This document shows positions 44,678 to 55,921 of a stretch of DNA of 64,000 nucleotides, piece by piece; the stretch's first letter is position 1; each line of letters begins with the position of its first letter. This DNA is from Plenodomus lindquistii. Taxonomy: Eukaryota > Ascomycota > Dothideomycetes > Pleosporales > Leptosphaeriaceae. Below the pieces are notes generated by a model. It saw only the letters and a list, made by a program, of their open reading frames with translations, did not search any database and was not told the origin of the DNA. Made by a program: the position numbers and the translations under genes. Where the stretch lies: positions 248,001 through 312,000 of the forward strand of contig JANUWI010000006.1 of NCBI GenBank assembly GCA_025504975.1, in the 5' to 3' direction.

Positions 44678-46573
44678 ATGCACTATTCCACGGCAGTCAC
44701 TGTCTTCGCAGCTTTCACCCCCCTCGTTGTTGCGCATGGCGTTGCTCTACCCAGGATCGTGGGATTGAGTCCACGGGATCTCAAGGCAAGGGATTTGCTT
44801 AGCAGCCTCGGGGCCCGTTTCGCGGATGCGAATGACTTCATCAAGGCACCCGAGAAAAAGTTCAAGGCTCGTCAGGACGACGACCGCCAATGCGGAGCTG
44901 GTGTTGGTTCCTGCGCTGCGGGGCAGTGTTGTTCTCAAGCAGGCTGTAGGTCAATGCCTTGAATGATGATCGAATCTCGGCTCACAGATTTCGTAGACTG
45001 CGGTACTGGTGATGACTACTGCTACTCTCCAGGATGCGACTATGCATATGGTCCGGGCTGCCCAGACAACGCTACTCCAGGTGGCACGAATACTTCAACC
45101 GTTGTCCGCACCAAGGTTGGAAGCGTACAGTACGGTGGAGATGGGATTTACAACTGTGTTCAACCAGGAACTGTCGCTATCACTTACGACGATGGGCCAC
45201 AGAAGGTGCTCACATCCCACATCTTGGACGTGCTTGCTTCCTACGACGCCAAGGCAACTTTCTTCATCACTGGAAACAACATCAACAAGGGTCAAATTGA
45301 TCTGACCCCCGAGTTCGTCGCTGACATCAAGCGCATGGACTCCGAGGGACACCAAATCGCATCTCACACTTGGACACATCTGGATTTGAGTGCGATATCG
45401 CAGTTGGACCGAAAGAACCAAATGTGGAAGAACGAAATGGCCCTGCGCAACATTATTGGCAAGATCCCCACCTATATGCGTCCGCCTTACTCCAGTTGCA
45501 CCGGCCAGTGTGAGACCGACATGGCCGACCTTGGTTACCACGTTACCTACTTCGACGTTGACACCGATGACTACGAGCATGATTCACCGACTCTCATTCA
45601 GACCTCCAAAGACAGGTTCACGAGTAGCATCACCCAGAACGGCGCTACTGCTGCGAACAGCCAATGGCTTGAGATTGGTCACGATATTCACGAGCAGACT
45701 GCTAACAACCTGACTGACTACATGCTCTCTACCCTTACTCAATTGGGCTACAAGGGCGTCACCGTCGGCGACTGTCTCGGTGATCCCAAGGCCAACTGGT
45801 ACCGCAGCGCAGGAGGTGCTGGTACGGCCAACCCCACTACGGCTGTCAGCTCTACCCGTGCTGCTACGGCTCCTGCCTCCACTGGAACCCACAAGGTCAC
45901 TACTGACGCTACATGCGGTGGAACCAACCAGTTTACTTGTTTGGGAAGTTCTTTCGGCAACTGCTGCTCTGCTGCTGGATACTGTGGAACCACTGCGGAT
46001 TACTGCGGTACTGGCTGTCAATCTGGCTTTGGAAACTGTGGTTCCAACGGCGTTGCCAGCTCCGCAGCTGCTACATCTACTCGTGCTGCGACCTCCACTA
46101 TTCGGACGTCTACCATAAGGTCTACCGCTGCCGCATCCCCCTCGGCTGCGCCCGGCAAAATCTCCACCGATGGAATGTGCGGTGGAACCGGCGGGTTTAC
46201 TTGCACTGGTACCTCGTTCGGAAATTGCTGCTCCCAGTACGGATATTGCGGAACCAGTGCTGATCACTGCGGGACTGGCTGCCAGACTGGTTTCGGTACC
46301 TGCACTGGATCAGCTGCGCCTACCATTGCTAAATCCTCGACCGTCAAGCCCGCAACGACTGTGAAGACGTCTACTCGCACCAGCACCACTGCTGCGGCGG
46401 CTGCCACTCTCAAGGTCTCCACAGACGGAAGCTGTGGTGGTGTCGGCAAATTCACCTGCGTCAAGTCGTCGTTTGGAAACTGCTGCTCCCAGTACGGATA
46501 CTGTGGGTCTACCACGAACTACTGCAGCAAGGCTCAGGGTTGCCAGGCAGGCTTTGGAACCTGCACTGCGTGA
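44678..46573 (+). CDS. Chitin deacetylase (CE4) with four CBM18 chitin-binding modules
   Basis: Two exons, 44678-44945 and 44997-46573 (51-bp intron), give 614 residues. A signal peptide (MHYSTAVTVFAAFTPLVVAHG) is followed by a propeptide-like stretch. The first CBM18 is split by the intron: the splice rebuilds CCSQAGYCGTGDDYC. The NodB/CE4 domain (about 145-345) shows all five motifs: TYDDGP, SHTWTH (metal His pair), RPPYS, DTDDYEH and LEIGHDIH. Ser/Thr-rich linkers then alternate with three further CBM18 modules (about 400-445, 480-525 and 570-614), each with the GNCCS..GYCG signature. It should convert chitin to chitosan at the cell surface or outside; secretion and wall targeting follow from the signal peptide and chitin-binding modules. 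Confidence 0.95.
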
Positions 46574-47953
46574 AGTCAGGACACATAGACGTTGCGTGAA
46601 CCAGTGGAAAGCTTGAGGTTGTTGCCATATATATACATATATATCATCTTAATCGATTTCAGCTTATTGCCAGCATGTCCAGCACATTATGCGTGCACTT
46701 CAAGTCACAATGCAAGAACATGGTACAGTTAACCGGCCAAACACATACACAGGCAATTGAAAATAGCCATGTTATCTCCTGTCCTAACTCCTGAAGGTGA
46801 AGCGGGCCACAGATTCTGTGAGGGCTCGAGCACGGGATTGCGGGTTGACAATCGTATTCTACCCCAGATGTGAGATATTGTGTGGGGAGCTAGTCTCTCA
46901 CACGCGAGGCAGGAGTATGTTAGTGTTCCTGCTGTTAATTTGAAAACTTCGCTTTGCTAGCTCTCAAACTTGTGTTAAACGTTATGGTTACTTGATTAAT
47001 TACACGCTACTCGAATAATATCGGCAACCAATTCTGTAGGCCGAATTGCCTTCTTTGCGAATGGAATCGTACAGGGCGAGGTATAGCCAGCAGAACTTAT
47101 ACTTGTATTTTGTGCCTGAGTGCAAATCAGCAGGGCAGTTCAACTTCTTTATAGAAACTCACATGTCATATGGTCGCACCCCCCCCCCAATTCTTCTCAA
47201 TGTTCCAGCCGCAGCCGTCATAGAGCGCAGGAGAGGTTATTGATCATGGCAGTGGAGCTATGAAACCACGAGGGCTGTGAACTCACAGGGATATGCGTTG
47301 GACATACGTATTTGACGCAAGGTCAAGCGTAATCGCCACCAGCTTCAAGCGTTGGAAAATGGCCTTCGAACATGTAGGTCAGAGCGTATTGTAGAAATTC
47401 GGTCGAAGAGAGAAGGTTTGATCCGAGAGGGGGGATCTGAACCACTCGGTAGCTGCCCGGAGATGCGCTCGCGTGCGAAAAAGAGGTCATGGCTTTGGGC
47501 ATTGTCATGTGGTGAGCGATCACTGGAAGAGATTGTCAAGTGGATTTGAGGACAATATCTCGGTCTAAGAACATGAGATGGAGGTCCTGGTATCCCCTTT
47601 GACGGGTAAAGTAGTGTCTTTTCTGTTGTGCGACTTCTTGCGGTGCGAGCCAGAGTGGAGGAATGGCCAGTAATGTGGAGCTGTTAGAGACGTGTCTAAC
47701 ATGTTTGTACATAACTGGCATTCAAACTTTGAGGACTCGATCTCAACGCTAGAAGTCTCAAAATCGCTTTTGAGCTACGTGCTTACTGCATCACGCATGG
47801 CCATGATTCACTAACTTCACCCTTGGGCCTTGGGTCGATAAAGATGCCTTTGTTCTGTCTTTAGAAATATCCTCCTACTTTACATTGGGACAGCGCAATT
47901 TGTCCGCTCAAGCCACACTCTCGTTCCCGCTAAATTTCCCCCAAGTATCAACG
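46574..47953. other. Intergenic region, no supported gene
   Basis: About 1.4 kb. A short TATA-type simple repeat follows the deacetylase stop (about 46626-46645) and a C9-10 homopolymer lies at about 47178. Only short unsupported frames are present. Confidence 0.5.
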
Positions 47954-48281
47954 ATGGTCTGCCCAGTCTTCGTGCTGAGATTCCCAGCGACCGCCGAAAG
48001 ACTCAGGCAACATCTCTTCCAAGAGATGAGGAAGAGGACCAACATTCGAGGCCTTAGACTCGTCATGGTTCCTTACAAGCGTCTCCATTACAATATCGAT
48101 GAGAACGGAAATGCAGTGCGAGCTCCGGGTTATGATGATGATTGGGACGAGCTCGTACAATCTAGGCATGCAAAGGGAATGGCACTTTTCGAGTGAGCTA
48201 TCCAAATTAACCTTTCCATTTAAGTTTCCTGCTAACCAACGTACTAGATACGACGGCGAGGGTAACTGGCGACTGTTCTAA
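47954..48281 (+). CDS. Small 90-residue protein of unknown function
   Basis: Two exons, 47954-48192 and 48248-48281 (55-bp intron with GTGAGC donor, CTAAC branch site and TAG acceptor), give 90 residues beginning MVCPVFVLRFPATAE and ending YDGEGNWRLF. It is charged, probably globular and mixed alpha/beta, with no signal peptide. The N-terminal strand-helix (VFVLRFPATAERLRQHLFQEM) and the acidic YDDDWDELV stretch look like real protein. The clean splice that extends the protein by ten residues and removes an early stop supports it. I do not recognise a family. Confidence 0.55.
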
Positions 48282-48332
48282 GAGAACAAGTACTTCCCCC
48301 AGCCGGAAGAGTAGCATAAAGTGGTGTTGTAA

Positions 48333-48926
48333 TTGCAACGACATCTGCATTGCTTTGTGGTGGGCTACCAACTCAGACTGCCAAAACGGTGGAACGATAG
48401 AAAATTACCACCAAAATACCTATCACCGTGGAGACTTCAAGATGTAAATGTGACCAATATATCCTTTGTAGAGGTTGGGAACATGTTGCAAGTGGAACCA
48501 AATCAAAATTTCCCCTACGTACATATGCAGTGCATTATCATAGTCAGATTGATATGTGAAAAGGCTCATTGTGAGTTTACAACTTTGGAAAAAGATCGTG
48601 AGAATGGTCTTGCGTGTTGCCTAGGTCAAGGATACGGTGAGTGGGACGGCACGTGCGTGAGATGGCTGCTACAGCCTCCCTGCAAATATGGTACACGGCA
48701 TCGTAGGGGTGATTCAACCGATCGGTGGTCCTTTGCAAAAGGATTCGGATCGACAACCGTGGACCTGAATCCGGCGGGAGGCCTCTCGCCTCAGCCAAGT
48801 ATTGATCTCTTGAAGCCGAGCGCGGAGTTTCTTATTGCCAGCAATTGGGTTTCACCGCAACCTCGAAGCCTGCAAATTCCATGGAAGACCTGGACTGCAT
48901 CTGGTTCCGAGCCATTTGCCGTCTGA
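48333..48926 (+). CDS. Doubtful 197-codon open frame
   Basis: An uninterrupted frame starting 51 bp after the small-protein gene. It has no recognisable motif, an irregular composition rich in Trp, Cys and Pro, and no sign of codon bias like the neighbours. It could be an orphan gene, an eroded gene or chance. Confidence 0.2.
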   Translation: MQRHLHCFVVGYQLRLPKRWNDRKLPPKYLSPWRLQDVNVTNISFVEVGNMLQVEPNQNFPYVHMQCIIIVRLICEKAHCEFTTLEKDRENGLACCLGQGYGEWDGTCVRWLLQPPCKYGTRHRRGDSTDRWSFAKGFGSTTVDLNPAGGLSPQPSIDLLKPSAEFLIASNWVSPQPRSLQIPWKTWTASGSEPFAV

Positions 48927-49500
48927 CAAGGCTGCAGCCTCACCGGAATCCTGAGAAGCGGATTAGACAATATATGATGCACATTTTCTGCGATCTACAT
49001 ATGTAGGCTGCTTTGCATGGTCCACCAAGAGTATACTGTGTAGGGCTGCATACTGCGCCAAAGACCGGGTAAAAGAGGGGAACCACAATACCTCAACTCT
49101 GCAGCCACAATCATAATCCGAGGAAATCTTTTACGATCAGGCTCCAGCTAATGCAGGCATCTCTCTCGGCATACCTGAGATGGTCACGTTCCGCATCCTC
49201 CTTCCCAGGGTCTCAGGGCTGACCATTTCCAACATCGCCTCTGCATCGAACTACTTTGTTCTTGCAGCGGAGGCAACCGCACGCGCATGATACCAACATC
49301 CAGAGGTCACTTCTATGCATCCGCATGCACCAATCCTCGACTTCCGCGCTCCAATCTCGTAAACCCACCGGGGCACGCTCCTGCACCCGGACACCTGTGA
49401 ACACATGAGCAGGACGACCTAGGCAGCACTGAGGAGATTTAGCCCCGAGGGTATCCGTGATCAAATTCGCCATCGAAAAAGCACGTCAGAACTCATCACC
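48927..49500. other. Region upstream of the leucine-rich protein, with an F-box-like frame
   Basis: A short frame (49117-49289) reads GIPEMVTFRILLPRVSGL and then NIASASNYF, which has the spacing of an F-box helix pair. It ends in a stop before the downstream gene. Otherwise there is no coding signal. Confidence 0.3.
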
Positions 49501-51159
49501 ATGGCTGTGCCACACAAAACGTTGAACATCAACATTGCAGACTACAAGGCCTCGGTAGAAAGATGGGAGTCAATTCTGGAGCGCTCGCGCTCGTGGGAAG
49601 TGCCTCAACGCGTCATTATAGATGCTGGTGAAGTAGCCTCAGCCGATGACCCGCACGACATGATAGAAACGGGGGATTCTAGGTTGCAAGCTTCGATGGC
49701 GAACTGCAGAGCATATGATGCCATAGAGGGTTTTGAAGCACAGGTTTTGATCGACTTCTTCCGCAAGCTTCCGTCGCTCTCCGACCTGGAGTGGCAATGT
49801 AACGCTCCATTGGTACCGCTCTTGGTCCAATTCATTCGCGATCGTCCCAGCTGTAACCTTCATCTAAAACCTTTCCATCTACCTTATCCTTACGGCTCGG
49901 ACCCTTTCTACATACGGTCAATTCTGTGCCTTCCAAACCTTCAGACGCTATGGCTGGACATCAGACATGACAAATCTGCTATTCAAGATTTGATCCAGCA
50001 CGATTTGCGCGGTCCTAATGGAAACCTCCGAGAAGTTCGCATCTTCCGGTCTCACCGCGGAGCGTCACCATATCCGGAATACAGTCCGATATTTTGGGAC
50101 CCAGAACTAGAAGCACACGACGGCCAACGACTCGGACAGTTGCAAAGATTGCAACTGGCCGGTGCTGAGGGTGCGGAAGGACCCAGCCTCCAAACATGGG
50201 CTCTTCACACGGATTTTGCCCAACTAGGCTCACTCAGCCTCGAAATGCCCATCAATCGGGCAACTCTAGAGGCTTTGATCAACATTCCCTTGCAGTCTCT
50301 TCATTCACTGGGGTTGGTTCTTGAAACGGATACCTATGATGGCGCGACACTGCAGACATTTATTCGTAGTCTCCCCAGCCTCTCACATCTTCGTCTCAAA
50401 GGGTCTTTATCTTTACCAGCTCTGAAGGCAATCCTGGATCACCTAGCTCCAGCCTTACACACTCTATACCTAATCCCTTCAGGCCGAGATCCCGGTCGCT
50501 TCGTGTTCAGTTCCCGCACAATCGAACTAATAACCAGCCGCTGTCAACACGTGCGCGACCTCGGCATCTCCATCCGGCGCATCTGGAACAGTCCAGGCGA
50601 AGACATTGCCATCCTGAAAGCTATCGGCCGCATGCCGCACCTGTCGAGCCTCGACTTGACCTTCGACACCATAGATTATACCCTGACTAACGGGCCGACG
50701 AAACTCGCGCCATCAGATCCATCATTCAGCGACTTCGACAACGAAACTGTCACACTTCCTTTCAGTTGGGGCGAGAAGATCCGTAAAGGAAACATCCGTG
50801 ATGGTCTTATCAACTCCGCCATAGATGGTACGCTTGCGAAGGCGGTGTTCGACACAATTGCATCTGCTAGCCCAGATCCTCCTTTACAGCAACTGTCGCT
50901 GAGATCACATAATAGTGGGGATTGGGGAACAGGGAGTTCCGATGGGTCGTTTGCGCTGATCGTGGAGGAAATCGGAAGGAAGTGGGTTGTGACAAGAGCT
51001 GAGCGTCAGGAGGAAGTCATTTTCCGCCGTGCAGAAAGAGAAGGTCCGGAATTGGAGGAGGGGGATACGCTCAGCTGGGATCTCGAGCCCATCTTTCGAA
51101 GAGTATGGCCCGGAGATGGGGATTGGTTTGAGGAGTGGCACGCGTTTCCTTTGGTCTAG
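49501..51159 (+). CDS. Leucine-rich repeat protein (F-box/LRR-like, F-box not evident)
   Basis: Single exon, 552 residues. Irregular leucine-rich repeats cover most of the length, for example LPSLSDLEW, LPNLQTLWLDI, LQRLQLAG, LGSLSLEMP, LHSLGLVL, LPSLSHLRLKG, ALHTLYLIP and MPHLSSLDLTF. These are spaced about 25-30 residues apart as in F-box/LRR proteins of filamentous fungi. The N-terminus (MAVPHKTLNINIADYKASVERW) starts inside what looks like the first repeat region, with no F-box. The C-terminus is acidic with Trp-rich ends. Fungal members commonly act as SCF substrate receptors, but without an F-box this is uncertain. An upstream F-box-like frame is noted separately. Confidence 0.7.
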   Translation: MAVPHKTLNINIADYKASVERWESILERSRSWEVPQRVIIDAGEVASADDPHDMIETGDSRLQASMANCRAYDAIEGFEAQVLIDFFRKLPSLSDLEWQCNAPLVPLLVQFIRDRPSCNLHLKPFHLPYPYGSDPFYIRSILCLPNLQTLWLDIRHDKSAIQDLIQHDLRGPNGNLREVRIFRSHRGASPYPEYSPIFWDPELEAHDGQRLGQLQRLQLAGAEGAEGPSLQTWALHTDFAQLGSLSLEMPINRATLEALINIPLQSLHSLGLVLETDTYDGATLQTFIRSLPSLSHLRLKGSLSLPALKAILDHLAPALHTLYLIPSGRDPGRFVFSSRTIELITSRCQHVRDLGISIRRIWNSPGEDIAILKAIGRMPHLSSLDLTFDTIDYTLTNGPTKLAPSDPSFSDFDNETVTLPFSWGEKIRKGNIRDGLINSAIDGTLAKAVFDTIASASPDPPLQQLSLRSHNSGDWGTGSSDGSFALIVEEIGRKWVVTRAERQEEVIFRRAEREGPELEEGDTLSWDLEPIFRRVWPGDGDWFEEWHAFPLV

Positions 51160-51837
51160 CAGTGACGCTAATCCCTGTTCTACGGCAGTGAATGTTGGAC
51201 TTGTTAAGAAGCTTTGTAGGCTTTCAATCTTCATAACGTCTTCTTTTGGCTCTCCAATACTTCTGTTGTTCGCTACAGGAGCACAAGCAAGTCAATTCAG
51301 AAAATTGTGTTCGATCTCACGCCAGTCAAGCATTTCCCGCGCATCTGGCCCACATACTTCCGTCAAGCGGCAACCTTCATACATATATCATATCACCACA
51401 ATTTCACTCCTTAGCTATCAAATCTGCAGTGGTCCTTCGGCAAAACAGGAAGAAAAGCTTGCCGAGAAGAAGGGCAACATCTTAGGGATTCTATTGCTCG
51501 GACAGATCTGTACCTACGGCATTGAGTTACTCGCAGGGGCCCGGAGGGTCTTGGAAACCTATCGCTGCGATGGCGCAAACGAGTAGAGCAATCGCTGGCC
51601 TCGTCACACCTGAGCCCGATTGAATCAGGAGTATGCCAGACAATGCAGCCTCTTCTTCGGATCTGATAAGTAAATCCGCGGATCAAAAGTCAGCGGGTCC
51701 CCAATACCAGAGCCTATTTGGGGGATGGTGTATAAGGATGCGGGTTTGTTAGATTTCGCTTGTGGTTCGGGTGCAGGCACTTCGCGCGCGCATGCAGAAG
51801 CTCGATCTCGCTATGAGATGCTATCATACGTCAGAAA
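51160..51837. other. Intergenic region, no supported gene
   Basis: About 0.7 kb. The frame 51029-51586 overlaps the preceding gene in another frame and has no motif. Confidence 0.5.
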
Positions 51838-52431
51838 ATGATCGGTTTGCGAGCCCACCGATCACCATCTTGCACACGAGGACGAAGTGAAGATTTTAAC
51901 AACAATGTACAAGATTCTCCAAAAAAGCGATTTGATCTGAAGCGAGACTTTCTGAACCCAGAACCAGACTTCGAGAGAGCATGTCGTAGAGTCGCCCTCC
52001 CTGAACCGAGCGATGAAAAAGATGAATCTCCCTTATTCACTGTTAGAACCAAGATTCTCGGCTCGGTACACACAGCTACAAAGTTCCTTCTCGATTTATC
52101 AAATGCTCAGCTGGCCATCGAAAAAGCTCGTGTAAACGACTTGGAACCGGATTTTGCCGCCCTCAATGACCGGCTTCGTACATATAGAGCAAAGCCGGCC
52201 AAAGACGAGCTCAAAAACCTGCTAGACTTTCCACACAGTTATTTCGACATTCTCAACTGTGCGTGCGCTGACTTTGAAGCCCTCAGCAAGCTACAGGTTG
52301 ATCGGTACGAGAAAAATGAGTACAAAGTTCTAGATGGAGCAATTTGGCGGGCCATCAGCAAGCAGCTGAAGATATGGATCTATCTCAATTCTACAAGTCT
52401 TGAAATTTGTGAAAGGGTCCAGGTCAAATAG
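51838..52431 (+). CDS. Orphan protein of unknown function
   Basis: Single frame of 197 residues, charged and mostly helical after residue 60 (SVHTATKFLLDLSNAQLAIEKA and a later LLDFPHSYFDILNCACADF). Segments with heptad-like leucines could form a helical bundle. There is no signal peptide or known motif. The composition is protein-like and better than other frames nearby, but start and reality are uncertain. It sits in a gene-poor stretch. Confidence 0.4.
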   Translation: MIGLRAHRSPSCTRGRSEDFNNNVQDSPKKRFDLKRDFLNPEPDFERACRRVALPEPSDEKDESPLFTVRTKILGSVHTATKFLLDLSNAQLAIEKARVNDLEPDFAALNDRLRTYRAKPAKDELKNLLDFPHSYFDILNCACADFEALSKLQVDRYEKNEYKVLDGAIWRAISKQLKIWIYLNSTSLEICERVQVK

Positions 52432-53895
52432 TTACTAGAGTCCTTAGAGGCTCCGACTTCTTAATCAATAACTTTACTACATAAACGTGGTTGTCACAAA
52501 GCACAATACATGCAATTGCTGATACTTGAAAGTCCACGCTAACACCATCCAAGTCTATCGCCATACACCTTCAAGTACGCCAGAACCATGGGCTCCTCGA
52601 ATTACGCAGTGGTTCTGGCCTTAACACAACACCCAGTCGCGGCGGCGGCTTTGGACTGCTCACTCACGGCGGTAACTCTGAACTCCTCGATGACGGTACC
52701 TCTCGACTTCTTCGTCGTGAAGTCTGCCTAGGTATGATTTACAAATCAGCCGGACCTCAGCCATCGACAACCGTGCTACTCTAGGTGGCCAAGGCCGTGC
52801 TGTGATTAATAGCTCTACGAAATGCAAGAACCTAGAGGGAGCAAACAATCTGAAGAATGTGATCCCTCTGCGACCCCACCTAACACCCATGGATACACTG
52901 TTGGTGACGGCAACTTGCGCCTTTGCGTTCGTTGCATCGGTCAACGAGGTTGGGGCCCTGATATTTCTGACAACAACCGCACGATACCTTGAGCAATGGA
53001 CCTTGCAAAAGCGCAGATGACTACGATCTACAAGATCGAGTAGTCCATCTGAGGCACGTGCTACCATTCGTTAAGACCTACAAAAGCTTTCATGTCCTGA
53101 CCATCAGGTTCGAGGTTGCAGACTTACACCACGAGGTTTGAAATAAAGCTGCATTTGCACGGTCCACTGACAGTGCACTTTAAGGTTGCAGTACCTATAT
53201 TCCTATCAACTCGTTGCTACAGTATGACTATGCAAGCAGTCGGAGTTTGCAGGTCAGTCGCGTTATAATTCATCACAAACCAGCTCCCTTGGAAGCTTTA
53301 CCTAGCACGAGCGTCACAATCGTTTAGAGAAGAGAAGGTCGTGGACGGTTCCGCTCCTCATCGTGGCTCCGTCTGACTTCAGCGCCGACAGGGTCCGATG
53401 CACGCCCATCTTCCATTGGTCTTCGGCTGATCAAAATACCTATTGGTGCAAGGATCACGACCAACGCCGCCCAAGCTTCAAGGCGCGCTGTCCCCAACGT
53501 CGTGTACCACGACAACGGTCAAGCGGCCCTTGGCAAGGTGGAGCCCCGAAGCTCACCAAGGCGTCTTATCATGTCTTGACACGGCTCTTGGATTCCTTCT
53601 GTCGCAGCCGTGTTGCTATTGGCCAGTATTGGTCAAATCTTCGTGTTCGTGAGCGGAGGCTTACTCAAAGTAGCAGGTCGGAAGAGTGAGCTTCCATTAC
53701 AGAGTCTTGGCTCTTCACATTGCGGCGTCGGTGAAGGTGTGATTCCCGGTAGCCGGATGCCCTGGTGTCTTCTGCAAGGTACTGTAGGTTATCGGATCGT
53801 GAAGATGATTATAAATTGATCGATTGGCCCGGCCATTGGGTGTCTTGTCGCTATTTCAACGCTCTTCATAGTAGTCGACTTGAGAGATTTTCATC
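52432..53895. other. Gene-poor region with possible membrane-protein debris
   Basis: About 1.46 kb without an acceptable gene. Short frames encode single hydrophobic segments: plus strand 52890-53020 (ATCAFAFVASV...) and minus strand 53515-53324 (AALVVILAPIGILISRR). None can be joined into a gene. This may be residue of a decayed membrane protein. Confidence 0.4.
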
Positions 53896-55632
53896 ATGGC
53901 TGTTATGAAGTCCATTGCAATAATAGCCACATGCGCTGCAGCCGTGGTCAATGCTGCCGCCGTGCGACGTGACTACAACAAGACGCTCGTTGGTTCTGTA
54001 TGAACTCTCTGCTCTCGACACCTACCATATCTAATCATTTCTAACATACGAGTTAGAAATCACTTCGCGAATCTCTCCAAATCGAAAACTTGTTTGCAAA
54101 GGCCGAGATACTCCAGGAAATTGCATACAACACCGAGGGCAAGAACCGAGTCATTGGTAGCAAGGGCCACGAAGATACCGTCGCCTACATCAAAGGACAG
54201 CTCGACGCGTTTCCAGACTATTACACGGTCGTTACCCAAGATGTGCCATTGAACATTGGGTCCAATGCTTCCCTGACTGCGAATAATCAAACGATCGAGG
54301 CTTTTGCCGTTACGCTCGCGCCTGGGGGTTTGTACTCCCAATCTTCCTGTGGCACTTTGATACCATCAAGCCATACTGATCATGTCGTACACAGGCAACG
54401 CGACAGGTCCGCTTGTCGCAATTCCCAACTTAGGTTGCGACGAGGTGGGATTTTTTGAGTCTCCACTAGTTAGGTGTTGGCTGACGAACTCCAGGCTGAT
54501 TTCCCGGAAACTCTCGAAGGGTCAATCGTTCTTGTACAACGCGGATTTTGTTCATTTGGGGTGAAGGTACAACTCGCGGCTGCCAAGGGTGCTCTTGCAG
54601 TCGTTGCCTGGAACAATGCCGAGGGTACGCTTGAAGGTTACTCCCTCCAGGTACTCTACCCAGAGGGAGACTTTGTGCCTGTAGCAGGAATTTCTATGGG
54701 ACAAGGCGAAGCACTACTGGCGCAGCTCAACTCGGGAGTTGCAATCAACGTTGCGTTGACCACAGACGCCAAGTTGTATAACACCAAAAACATCATTGCC
54801 GAAACGAAGGCCGGAGACCACGACAATGTGATTCACATCAGCGGACACTCTGACTCAGTGACAGCTGGTCCAGGTACGAGAGATGCATTCCGCACTGTTC
54901 TAAACTGTATCTTGCTCTTTGCTAACTATGCCTTTTGAAGGCATCAACGACAATGGCTCAGGCTCGATTGCTATTCTTGAAATTGCCCTTCAACTGACCA
55001 ACTTTACCGTCAACAACGCCGTGCGCTTTAGCTGGTGGACGGCCGAAGAAGCTGGTCTGTTGGGCGCCGAGTACTACGTGCACGAACTTCCCCAGGCCGA
55101 AAAGGACAAGATTCGTCTGATGCTCGATTTTGACATGATGGCGTCGCCCAACTTTGCCTATCAGATCTACGATGGTGATGGCAGTGCATTCAATCTATCT
55201 GGGCCCGCTGGGTCTGCAGAGGCCGAGCATGAATTTGCCGCCTATTTTGACAGTGTTGGGTTAAATCACACCGAGATCGAGTTCGACGGCCGCTCTGATT
55301 ACGGCCCGTTCCTTGAGGCTGGCATCCCTACTGGCGGTATTGCTGGCGGGGCCGAGGGCATCAAGACCGAGGAGGAAGCTGAGATGTTTGGAGGTGGTGC
55401 TGGTGTGCCATATGACGTCAACTACCATGAGGACGGGGACACGGTCAATAACCTCAACCTTGACGCGTGGATTGAGTTCTCTAGAGCGATCGCGCACATG
55501 ACTGCGACTTATGCTGTGAGTTTTGATAGCATTCCTCCCAGAAACGCGACTGCAGCCCAGAAGAGATCTGAGAGGTACACGGAGTGGAAGCAAAAGTTCC
55601 AGCAGACGAAGAGGTACCAGAAGTGGGTGTAA
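53896..55632 (+). CDS. M28 family aminopeptidase (secreted or vacuolar, aminopeptidase Y-like)
   Basis: Five exons, 53896-53997, 54057-54327, 54395-54444, 54495-54873 and 54941-55632 (introns of 59, 67, 50 and 67 bp), give 497 residues. A signal peptide (MAVMKSIAIIATCAAAVVNA) precedes a propeptide. A PA (protease-associated) domain interrupts the catalytic region (SIVLVQRGFCSFGVK, AVVAWNNAEG). The co-catalytic zinc site is visible: the His and Asp in SGHSDSV, Asp in GINDNGSGS (bridging), Glu-Glu in WTAEEAGLLG, Asp in LDFDMMASPN and a final His in YHEDGDTV. DYGPFLEAGIPTGG is also a family motif. It removes N-terminal residues from peptides in nitrogen scavenging; substrate preference is not readable. 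Exon 3 is only 50 nt. Confidence 0.95.
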
Positions 55633-55921
55633 GCGTGCCATGATGTGGGTAGACTGTCCTATGTATAGACTGTTTTCGGGATATGAAATGAGTTTGGAAT
55701 GGAGGGAATGCAATGTCCTGCTATTGAGTTAACGCACGGCAGGCTCTGTAAAGCTTTGATTAATTGCCTGCGTGTCTGTATGTGTGGAGCGTATAATCGT
55801 ATTAAATCTTCCAAACTGAAAGGCACGGTTGAAACCTTTATTACAACCAATATGTGTCTCTCCCTACTATACGTTCCCTAGGTTTTGGATGTACACATTG
55901 CGGCGTTTACACAAGACCGCT

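Noticed and set aside
45584..46267. 227-codon antisense frame in chitin deacetylase
   Set aside because: Low-complexity Ser/Gly/Arg complement of the Ser/Thr-rich linkers and CBM18 repeats.
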